Shown here piece by piece: positions 45,089 to 51,493 of a stretch of 51,493 nucleotides of DNA. Under the pieces are notes generated by a model. It saw nothing but the letters and a program-made list of their open reading frames with translations. It searched no databases and was not told where the DNA came from. The first letter of the stretch is position 1. Every line of letters begins with the position of its first letter. The position numbers and the translations under genes are program-made. This DNA is from Streptomycetaceae bacterium MP113-05 (GTDB lineage Bacteria > Actinomycetota > Actinomycetes > Streptomycetales > Streptomycetaceae), in assembly GCA_000497405.1 (NCBI GenBank), contig KI547039.1:336700-388192 (forward strand), read 5' to 3'.

Positions 45089-45104
45089 ACCACTAGATCT
45101 GGTG
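45089..45104 (-). promoter_or_regulatory. NrdR box 2 of nrdRJ
   Basis: The 16-mer ACCACTAGATCTGGTG is palindromic apart from one base pair, and it shares the ACCAC and GTGG(T) ends with box 1, 15 bp away. The TAGATT hexamer on the minus strand (45088-45083) between the boxes could be the -10, so binding would block initiation. Confidence 0.75.
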
Positions 45105-45328
45105 CCGGATGCACACCCGGCACGTTGCGTGTCGTGGCGCATGACGGCGTCGAGCGTACGCTGCCCCAGCACCCCGGCCGTCGCCGGGGAGGCCCCTCCG
45201 ACTCCGGCGGGGCGCCCGGGCCGGACCCGCCCACCGGACCCGTCCCGGGTGGGGAGATCCCACAACCGGAGCACCCCGACACGACGGCCCGACCCACAGG
45301 CACCACCCCGCCGCATACACGTAGACAC

Positions 45329-45376
45329 ATGACCACGGAAGGTGAATCGCGATAATTCACTCGAACGTGTGTTTGG
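45329..45376 (+). promoter_or_regulatory. lexA promoter and LexA (SOS) box
   Basis: GATAAT (45351-45356) is a good -10, with ATGACC (45329-45334) 16 bp upstream as -35. The sequence TCGAACGTGTGTTTGG (45361-45376) just downstream matches the actinobacterial box CGAACN4GTTCG with one mismatch. It overlaps the expected transcription start, consistent with autorepression. Confidence 0.75.
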
Positions 45377-45437
45377 CGCAACCTTTCGAAACCAACTACC
45401 GTTGAGCCACAGGGAGAACCGCTCGAGAGGGGCCGCC

Positions 45438-46226
45438 ATGACGACCACAGAGACCGCGACCATCACCGCCGAAGACCGCACCACGCGCGGCACCGGCGAG
45501 GACGCGCCAGACGACCGCACAAACCCGGATGCCGCGCGGCAAACCCCCGCGGCCACCCGCTCGTTGCCCGGCAGGCCACCCGGCATCAGGGCCGACAGCT
45601 CCGGCCTCACCGACCGGCAGCGACGGGTGATCGAGGTGATCCGCGACTCCGTGCAGCGACGCGGCTACCCACCGTCGATGCGCGAGATCGGACAAGCGGT
45701 CGGCCTCTCCAGCACGTCGTCCGTGGCCCACCAGCTGATGGCTCTGGAGCGCAAGGGCTTCCTCCGCCGCGACCCGCACCGGCCCCGCGCGTACGAGGTT
45801 CGCGGCTCCGACACGCCGAGCAACCAGACCGCGGACACCACCGGCAAGCCGTCGGCCTCCTACGTGCCACTGGTCGGCCGCATCGCGGCCGGCGGACCGA
45901 TCCTCGCCGAGGAGTCCGTCGAGGACGTCTTCCCTCTTCCGCGTCAACTCGTCGGCGACGGCGAGCTGTTCCTACTGAAGGTGGTCGGCGACTCGATGAT
46001 CGAAGCGGCCATCTGCGACGGCGACTGGGTCACCGTGCGCCGCCAACCGGTCGCGGAGAACGGCGACATCGTCGCCGCGATGCTGGATGGCGAGGCCACC
46101 GTCAAGCGTTTCAAGCGCGAGGACGGCCATGTCTGGCTGCTCCCGCACAACGCCTCCTACCAGCCGATCCCCGGCGACGAGGCGACCATCCTCGGCAAGG
46201 TCGTCGCGGTCCTGCGCCGCGTCTGA
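45438..46226 (+). CDS. lexA: SOS repressor LexA
   Basis: A 262-residue repressor of DNA-damage genes. A disordered N-terminal extension of about 55 residues precedes the winged HTH ([32 protein letters not shown]). The autoproteolytic domain has the Ala151-Gly152 cleavage bond in RIAAGGPI, the nucleophile Ser186 in GDSMIEA and the general base Lys223 in ATVKRF. RecA filaments trigger self-cleavage. I start at the ATG at 45438 because GAGAGGGG lies directly upstream; the GTG at 45342 precedes the LexA box. It is convergent with the DinG-like gene. Confidence 0.95.
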   Translation: MTTTETATITAEDRTTRGTGEDAPDDRTNPDAARQTPAATRSLPGRPPGIRADSSGLTDRQRRVIEVIRDSVQRRGYPPSMREIGQAVGLSSTSSVAHQLMALERKGFLRRDPHRPRAYEVRGSDTPSNQTADTTGKPSASYVPLVGRIAAGGPILAEESVEDVFPLPRQLVGDGELFLLKVVGDSMIEAAICDGDWVTVRRQPVAENGDIVAAMLDGEATVKRFKREDGHVWLLPHNASYQPIPGDEATILGKVVAVLRRV

Positions 46227-46252
46227 GGCGTTCGCAGCACGACTCCCTGAAC

Positions 46253-46286
46253 GAGCCCCGGGGCCATTGCGCCGGTTCCGGGGCTC
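46253..46286. terminator. Hairpin between convergent lexA and the DinG-like gene
   Basis: A perfect 9-bp stem (gagccccgg and ccggggctc) with a 16-nt loop lies 27 bp after the lexA stop and 60 bp from the stop of the facing gene. Confidence 0.6.
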
Positions 46287-46346
46287 TGCTGCGCGAGCGA
46301 ACGGCTGCCGTGACGAGCACCGATGAACGTGCACGGCGGCGGGCGG

Positions 46347-48362
46347 TCAGCCACCCCCACGGGCCGCACGGTCGATGGCGGCCAGCGACCTGCGCACCTG
46401 GTTCCGGTCGGTGGTGTACCAGAAGTCCGGCATGGAAGCACGGAGGAAGGACCCGTACCGGGCCCTTTCCAACCGCGGATCCAGAACGGCCACCACGCCG
46501 CGGTCGCCCACGGCTCGGACCAACCGGCCGGCACCCTGCGCCATCAGCAACGCGGCATGGGTGGCCGCGACGGCCATGAAGCCGTTGCCGCCGCCCTCCT
46601 CGACCGCCTTCTGACGGGCGCTCATCAGCGGGTCGTCCGGGCGGGGGAACGGCACCCGGTCCATCACCACCAACTGGCAGTTGGCTCCCGGCACGTCCAC
46701 GCCCTGCCACAGTGACAGAGTGCCGAACAGGCAGGTCTCCGCGTCCTCTGCGAAGGTCCGGATCAGCTCGCCGAGAGTCTCCTCGCCCTGCAGCAGGATC
46801 GGCGTGTCCAGGCGCCCGCGCAGTTCTTCGGCAGCAGCCTGCGCCGCCCGCATCGAGGAGAAGAGTCCGAGCGTACGGCCGCCTGCTGCCTCCACCAGCT
46901 CGGTGAGCTCGTCGAGCATGTCACCACGGGAGCTCTCACGGCCGGGTGGCGAAAGGTGCTTGGCGACGTAGAGGATCCCCTGCCTGCGATAGTCGAACGG
47001 GGAGCCCACGTCCAGTCCGCGCCAGCGCGGCAGCTCGGCGTCCGTCACGGACTCCTCGTCGCTCTCCTGTGCCTCCTGCGCCCGCCGGGCCTGACGGTCC
47101 CCCGGGACCAGGCCGAGCGACGCGCCGACGCCGTCGAAGTCGCCGCCCAGCTTCAGCGTGGCGGAGGTGAGCACTACGGAGCGGTCCTCGAAGAGCTTCT
47201 CCCGCAGGAGTCCGGAGACCGACAGCGGCGCCACCCGCAGGGACGCACCCCACCGGTCGTGCCGCTCGCACCAGATCACGTCGTACTCCGAGCCCTGCAC
47301 GAGGCGTTCGGCCACCTCGTGCACGTTCTCGATGGCCGCGGTGGCCTGCTTGCGCACCGCGTCCTCGTCCTGCGCGGAACGGTCCCGGGTGCCGCCCAGC
47401 GCCGTGATGCACAGCCTTGCCGCGTCCCGGAGGGCGGCCAGCACGTACCCGAGGTCCTCGGGGATCTCTTCCAGACGGCCGGGAAGCGCCAGCTCCATCA
47501 GCCGCTCGAAGCCCTCGGACGCGGTCTGCAGGCGGTCGGCGGCCTTCTCGTCGACCAGCTTCGCGACGCGGCGGAACGCGCGATTCACGCCGCCGGGCGA
47601 CAGCTCGCCGGTGGCCACGCCGGTGACGCGGGAGACCAGCTCGTGCGCCTCGTCGACCACCAGCACGTCGTGGCTCGGCAGGACCGGGGCGCCCTCGATG
47701 GCGTCGATGGCCAGCAGCGCGTGGTTGGTGACCACCAGGTCGGCGAGCTTGGCCCGCTCCCGCGCGGCCTCGGCGAAGCACTCCGCACCGTACGGGCAAC
47801 GGCTCGCGCCGAGGCATTCACGCGCGGACACCGAGACCTGCCCCCAGGCCCGGTCGGAGACCCCGGGCGTGAGGTCGTCGCGGTCACCCGTCTCGGTCTC
47901 GTCCGACCAGTCGCGCAACCGGAGCAGGTCCTTGCCGAGCCTGCTGGTGGGCGCGGCGGCCTCGAAAGGGTCGAAGAGGCCCTCTTCCTCGTCCTGCGGC
48001 ACACCCTCGTGCAGGCGGTGCAGGCAGAGGTAGTTGGACCGTCCCTTGAGCATGGCGAACTCCGGGCGCCGCCGCAGCTCCGGGTGCAGCGCCTCCACGG
48101 TGCGCGGCAGGTCGCGTTCGACGAGCTGCCGTTGGAGCGCCAGAGTGGCCGTCGCGATTACCGCGCGGTCGCCCTGTGCCAGCACGGGCACGAGGTAGCC
48201 CAGGGACTTCCCGGTGCCCGTCCCGGCCTGGACCAGAAGGTGGCTGCCGTCCTCGACCGCTTCGGCCACGGCTTGCGCCATCGCGACCTGACCAGGGCGT
48301 TCGGTGCCCCCGACGGCTTCGACGGCGGTGTGCAGGAGGTCGGCGAGAACAGGCTTGCTCAT
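46347..48362 (-). CDS. DinG/XPD-like ATP-dependent DNA helicase with iron-sulfur site
   Basis: A 671-residue superfamily 2 helicase. Walker A AGTGTGKSLGYL is near residue 45 and the DEAH box in VVDEAHELV. A four-Cys iron-sulfur signature spans the first NYLCLHRL and the cluster ARECLGASRCPYGAECF. The C-terminal motifs CLFGTLSLWQGVDVPG and QGAGRLVRAVGD complete the Rad3/XPD fold. DinG-type helicases unwind forked, R-loop or G-quadruplex DNA in a 5'-3' direction during repair. Its position facing lexA fits a DNA-damage role, but I saw no LexA box in the 100 bp before its start. Confidence 0.87.
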   Translation of the reverse strand: MSKPVLADLLHTAVEAVGGTERPGQVAMAQAVAEAVEDGSHLLVQAGTGTGKSLGYLVPVLAQGDRAVIATATLALQRQLVERDLPRTVEALHPELRRRPEFAMLKGRSNYLCLHRLHEGVPQDEEEGLFDPFEAAAPTSRLGKDLLRLRDWSDETETGDRDDLTPGVSDRAWGQVSVSARECLGASRCPYGAECFAEAARERAKLADLVVTNHALLAIDAIEGAPVLPSHDVLVVDEAHELVSRVTGVATGELSPGGVNRAFRRVAKLVDEKAADRLQTASEGFERLMELALPGRLEEIPEDLGYVLAALRDAARLCITALGGTRDRSAQDEDAVRKQATAAIENVHEVAERLVQGSEYDVIWCERHDRWGASLRVAPLSVSGLLREKLFEDRSVVLTSATLKLGGDFDGVGASLGLVPGDRQARRAQEAQESDEESVTDAELPRWRGLDVGSPFDYRRQGILYVAKHLSPPGRESSRGDMLDELTELVEAAGGRTLGLFSSMRAAQAAAEELRGRLDTPILLQGEETLGELIRTFAEDAETCLFGTLSLWQGVDVPGANCQLVVMDRVPFPRPDDPLMSARQKAVEEGGGNGFMAVAATHAALLMAQGAGRLVRAVGDRGVVAVLDPRLERARYGSFLRASMPDFWYTTDRNQVRRSLAAIDRAARGGG

Positions 48363-48462
48363 AGGTCCGACAGCCTACGCGTCCCCACTGACACCCCCGG
48401 CCACCCACACCGCTCCTGACCGTGCGCCGCCGGCTCCGGGGTAACCGGTCACCGGTCCGGCC

Positions 48463-50235
48463 TCACGGGCCGTGCAGCGGGTTCGGCACCGTGCCGTGCA
48501 CTGCGGCGTGCGGGCGTTCGGCCCGGTCCCGGTAGCCGTCCGCGTGCAGACGGTTGCGGTTCAGGCACAGGCGCTCGACGCGCGGCGTGAGCAGGTCGAA
48601 CGTCTCGAAGCGCTCCTTCAGCTCGGGGAACCGGCGGTGGTACCGCCTCACCTCCTCCCGGACCAGTGTCCAGAAGCGGTGCTGCGGCACACCGAGCTGC
48701 TCCTCGCAGAGCGGCACCAGAAAGCGGAAGACGCCCACGAACAGCCCGGAATGGATGAACTGCGGAAGGAACGCGGGCTCTTCGGTGAGCAGCACCTTCC
48801 GCACGTCCGCCGGCATGGTGGCGTGCTCGGGCAACCGGAGAGCACTGACGTTGACGTCGTCGACGAAGTCCTTAACGGCCAGCCGCACCGGGACGTCCCC
48901 GTCGTCGAAGACCACGATGGCGTTCTCACCGTGCGGGGAGAACACCGTGCCGTAGCGGTAGAGGAAGTGCAGCAGCGGCGGCAGGAGCGCCTCGAACAGA
49001 TGACGCAGCCAGACTGCCGGATCGAGGCCGGAGCGTTCGACGAGTTCCGCGGTGAATGACCGCCCGGCGGGGTCGGTGTGCAGCAGCGCCGCAAGGGTGC
49101 GCGCACGTTCACCGGGGTCGAGTCGGGGGGTGAGCGGCTCCCGCCAGATGCAGCCGAGCAACTCCCGGTACTGGTACGGCACCCGGGGCAGTCCGTCGTA
49201 CACGGGATGCGGGACCGTCACGGACGCGACCTCGCCGAGAAGGATCACCCTGCATTCGTCGCGCAGGAAGGGGTCCTCGTCCCGCAGCGAGTGCACCCAG
49301 CCGGTCACGGCGGGAGCGGCCAGGGTCCGTTCGGTGGGCAGCCCGCGCCAGACGAGGGTGTTGAGGATCGAGAGCGGCAACTTGACCGTGTGCCGCTCGG
49401 GGCGCCCGACGTTGAGGAAGGTGCGGACGGACTGCTGCGGCAGCCGTACGTCGTCGTCCGTCTCCAGCGGCACGATCGCTCCGCGGGCGATCTCCGCGGC
49501 GAAGAGCGGCGCGACGGTCTCCTCCCACTGCCACGGGTGGACGGGCAGCAGCAGGTGGTCGCCGGGGTCCAGGCCTCGGCCGCGGAGAACGGCGTCGAAC
49601 CGGCCGCGGGTGGCGGCGCCCAGCTCGTCGGCATACAGACGGGACGGGTCGGCCAGCGGCCCCGAGCCGCGGTAGACGGCGAGCGACCGGTGCACGGCGA
49701 TCCAGGGCAGACGCCGCGGGGTGCGGGCTTCCGGCGACCAGTCGGCCGCGTCCGAGGCGGAGAAGCCCAGCCGTCCCTTGTTGGCGACCAGCCACGGATG
49801 GCCCGTCTGGTGGCCCTCCAGCTCCGCGTACCCGAGTTCGGCCAGTTCCGCCGCGGTCAGCGCGGTGGCGTCGAGACGGGCGTCCGCGGCGAGGGTCGCG
49901 GTGAGTTCGCGGATCAGGTGCCCGGTGGTGTCCGGGGAGAGGCCGAGCAGACCACCATGGGCACGGGCGACGAAGTCGATCGGGTCGAGGGGCGGGGTGA
50001 CGCTCTCCGGGGCGATGGTCCAGTGACCGTACGCACCCCTGCGAGCGTGGAAACGGAGCGTGAGCCGGGAATCGACGGGGAGGCTGTAGCCCCCGTCGCC
50101 CTCCTCACGCGGGCGGATGATGCGCTCGTAGGCGAACTCGGCGAGCATCTTGGTCAGCAGCCGCCGTGCGGCACGCTCCCACGTGTCCCGGTCGAGGCCG
50201 TGGGGCAGTCGCAGAGCGGATGGGTGCTGGGGCAC
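48463..50235 (-). CDS. NIS siderophore synthetase (IucA/IucC family)
   Basis: A 590-residue ATP-dependent synthetase of NRPS-independent siderophore (NIS) pathways, which condenses citrate- or succinate-type carboxylates with amines or hydroxamates. Typical blocks are EGHQTGHPWLVANKGRLGFS for substrate and ATP, KLPLSILNTLVWRGL, RLFSPHGENAIVVF-type (FSPHGENAIVVF) and AVKDFVDD, followed by the FhuF-like helical C-terminus. The GTG at 50235 has AAGGAG eight bases upstream. It is downstream of a GNAT acyltransferase gene and a second NIS gene on the same strand, so this is a dedicated siderophore operon. DesD-like macrocyclising activity is possible but not provable from sequence alone. Confidence 0.9.
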   Translation of the reverse strand: MPQHPSALRLPHGLDRDTWERAARRLLTKMLAEFAYERIIRPREEGDGGYSLPVDSRLTLRFHARRGAYGHWTIAPESVTPPLDPIDFVARAHGGLLGLSPDTTGHLIRELTATLAADARLDATALTAAELAELGYAELEGHQTGHPWLVANKGRLGFSASDAADWSPEARTPRRLPWIAVHRSLAVYRGSGPLADPSRLYADELGAATRGRFDAVLRGRGLDPGDHLLLPVHPWQWEETVAPLFAAEIARGAIVPLETDDDVRLPQQSVRTFLNVGRPERHTVKLPLSILNTLVWRGLPTERTLAAPAVTGWVHSLRDEDPFLRDECRVILLGEVASVTVPHPVYDGLPRVPYQYRELLGCIWREPLTPRLDPGERARTLAALLHTDPAGRSFTAELVERSGLDPAVWLRHLFEALLPPLLHFLYRYGTVFSPHGENAIVVFDDGDVPVRLAVKDFVDDVNVSALRLPEHATMPADVRKVLLTEEPAFLPQFIHSGLFVGVFRFLVPLCEEQLGVPQHRFWTLVREEVRRYHRRFPELKERFETFDLLTPRVERLCLNRNRLHADGYRDRAERPHAAVHGTVPNPLHGP

Positions 50236-50271
50236 CGGAGGGTCTCCTTGTCGAAAGGTGACGTCGGACGG

Positions 50272-51030
50272 TCAGCGGTCACGGATCATCAACGCGGCCC
50301 GTTTGCCGGGCAGGTCCACTTCGGCGGAGAGTCGGAACCCCGCGCCGAGGAACGCGGCCACGGAGGGGACGTTGCGCAGGTCGGGCTCCGCGAGGACGCG
50401 CCGGCAGGCGGGCCGGTGCGTCAGGATCAGGTCGGCGACTGCTCGCAGCAGTGCGGTGCCCAGGCCGCGGCCACGGTCGGCGACGCCGCCGACGAGCAGG
50501 TGGATCCCGGTGTCGTGGGGACGGGCCGGATAGTGGCGTGCCAGCGGATCCAGGTCGGCGCGGTAGATCTCCCAGTAGCTCATCGGAGTGCCGTCCAGCA
50601 CGCCCAGGCAGGGCAGGCTGCGGCCGTCCCCACCGAGTTGGTCCCGCAGGTGCGCGGCTGTGGTCTCCTCCGGCCCCGCCAGCTCCCAGAAGGCGGCCAC
50701 CGCCGGATCGTTCATCCAGGCCGTGAGGAGGGGGAGGTCCCGCTCGAGCCGGGCGGGAACCAGTTGGAACGCCCCGAACGGCGTGCCGACGGGCCCCCAG
50801 TCGGCGACACCGTCGAGCAGGTCCGCGTCGCCGAACAGGCGGGCCGCTCCGGTGCGGGCCCGGTACGGCGTCGGTTCTTCAGCCTCCGCCCACGCGTGGC
50901 GTTCGGCCAGCAGCGTGGCGAACCGGCCGGCCAGATCGACGTCCACGGTGTCGGACTCCGGGGCTGCGCTCTCGTCACGCGCGGGACCCTCATGCCGCTG
51001 CGGCGGCTGTTGCGGAGCTGGAAGTTCCAT
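50272..51030 (-). CDS. GNAT-type acyltransferase of siderophore pathway (IucB/DesC-like)
   Basis: A 252-residue acyl-CoA N-acyltransferase of the kind that acylates N-hydroxy-lysine, N-hydroxycadaverine or related amines to make hydroxamates. An N-terminal variable part of about 90 residues leads to the core, with LLTAWMNDPAVAAFWELAG, MSYWEIYRADLD and the CoA-binding GVADRGRGLGTALLRAV. These fit the RhbD/IucB/MbtK family. GAGGAA lies before the ATG at 51030. It is 36 bp upstream of the NIS gene and 50 bp downstream of the partial NIS gene. Confidence 0.85.
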   Translation of the reverse strand: MELPAPQQPPQRHEGPARDESAAPESDTVDVDLAGRFATLLAERHAWAEAEEPTPYRARTGAARLFGDADLLDGVADWGPVGTPFGAFQLVPARLERDLPLLTAWMNDPAVAAFWELAGPEETTAAHLRDQLGGDGRSLPCLGVLDGTPMSYWEIYRADLDPLARHYPARPHDTGIHLLVGGVADRGRGLGTALLRAVADLILTHRPACRRVLAEPDLRNVPSVAAFLGAGFRLSAEVDLPGKRAALMIRDR

Positions 51031-51080
51031 GCGTTCCTCACGAGTCCGGACGGTCGGGGCGGGGAGTCGGGGACGAGCGA

Positions 51081-51493
51081 TCAGAGCGCGAGCGGATTGG
51101 CGACGGTGACGTAGACGGACTGGGTGTCCACCGGCCCCACCAGTTCGTCCATGCCGTGCAGCCGGGTGAGAAGGTTGGCCTTGCAGCGCAACGTCGCCGT
51201 GCCCAGCAGCAGACCGGGCAGCGGCGACACCACGGTGCCGGACGAAGTGGCGGACCCGCTCTCGAGGAACTGGCGGAAGGCCGCGAGCAGCAGTGGTTCA
51301 CCGGCAAGGCCCTGGGAGCCGAAGGCGCCGATCAGCCCGAGCACGTTGTTGATGCCGAGGTAGTAGGCGAAGCGTTCGTTGACGACGTCGTCAGCGACGA
51401 AGGAGTCGCTGGCCACTCCGGCGCCCGGCAGCCGACGCTGGATCTCCGCACGACGGGACTCGCGGAAGTAGTAGCCCTGGTTGTCGCGGGAGG
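51081..51493 (-). CDS. Second NIS siderophore synthetase, C-terminal part (partial at window end)
   Basis: The last 136 residues of another IucA/IucC-family protein; the start lies beyond the window. RFAYYLGINNVLGLIGAFG and the closing AKLLTRL-like KANLLTRLHGMDELVGPV and SVYVTVANPLAL are typical of the C-terminal FhuF-like part of NIS synthetases. Two different NIS enzymes plus an acyltransferase imply a product with more than one amide-forming step. Hydroxylase and decarboxylase genes are expected outside the window. Confidence 0.85.
   Translation of the reverse strand, partial: SRDNQGYYFRESRRAEIQRRLPGAGVASDSFVADDVVNERFAYYLGINNVLGLIGAFGSQGLAGEPLLLAAFRQFLESGSATSSGTVVSPLPGLLLGTATLRCKANLLTRLHGMDELVGPVDTQSVYVTVANPLAL

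Larger units (their letters stand above)
44936..45437. other. Divergent nrdRJ / lexA control region
   Basis: This 502-bp region carries two NrdR boxes (45058-45104) on the nrdR side and a promoter with LexA box (45329-45376) on the lexA side. About 225 bp between them show no gene or clear site. Confidence 0.8.

Noticed and set aside
46956-48419. A 487-codon plus-strand open frame opposite the DinG-like gene
   Set aside because: Antisense shadow; the minus strand has complete helicase motifs.
48363-48462. A LexA box for the DinG-like gene
   Set aside because: No CGAACN4GTTCG-like sequence lies in the 100 bp before its start.
1-51493. CRISPR arrays, tRNA or rRNA genes
   Set aside because: No regularly spaced repeats and no cloverleaf or rRNA signature were seen by eye; a tRNAscan run could still find one missed.

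Overview
The window is chromosomal DNA from a Streptomyces or very close relative. GC is very high with strong third-position bias, starts are a mix of ATG and GTG, and there is a block of markers characteristic of the Streptomyces core: topoisomerase IV genes (parC, parE), the principal sigma factor hrdB with its Lys/Ala-rich insert, the sporulation regulator whiH, nrdJ-nrdR and lexA. I saw no tRNA, rRNA or CRISPR array.

Layout. 1-15.8 kb is core: the parC 3' end, a CobW-type GTPase, a sucrase/ferredoxin-like protein, a lone CitA/DcuS-type histidine kinase, parE, a small DUF7455 protein, a secreted trypsin-like protease, hrdB, whiH, a fused ABC transporter, a Nudix protein and a DUF4192 protein. 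16.0-33.2 kb is an accessory biosynthetic gene cluster. 33.2-37.7 kb is a scar zone: a degenerate IS701-like transposase, an IS200/IS605 TnpA remnant, a RecQ-type helicase with a phosphoribosyltransferase-like tail, and a scrap of a histidine kinase. 37.7-48.4 kb returns to core: RNase HII, a DUF4173 membrane protein, a YdbC-like protein, nrdJ-nrdR, lexA and a DinG-like helicase. From 48.4 kb to the end is part of an NIS (IucA/IucC) siderophore operon that continues beyond the window.

The cluster is the most interesting part. PhzE and PhzD homologues with all key residues should turn chorismate into 2-amino-2-deoxyisochorismate and then trans-2,3-dihydro-3-hydroxyanthranilate (DHHA). An EntA/DhbA-like dehydrogenase at the far end should oxidise this to 3-hydroxyanthranilate. 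The phenazine-forming genes are absent. Instead there is a ligase with an N-terminal carrier domain and a benzoate-CoA-ligase-like adenylation domain, a ketosynthase with an intact Cys-His-His set, a partner ketosynthase that has lost all of these residues, a free ACP, a FabG-type ketoreductase, a second and atypical AMP ligase, a hotdog thioesterase, an asparagine-synthetase-like amide ligase, an MFS exporter with a TTA (bldA-type) codon, and a GAF-PucR regulator. The simplest reading is an amino-hydroxy-aryl primed, discrete (type II-like) ketosynthase pathway ending in an amide. I do not recognise the product.

Regulatory sites that can be read directly include two NrdR boxes 31 bp apart upstream of nrdRJ, a LexA box at the lexA promoter, an iron-box-like site at an apparently leaderless ferredoxin-type gene, an ECF-like promoter for hrdB, and several long perfect hairpins used as terminators between convergent genes.
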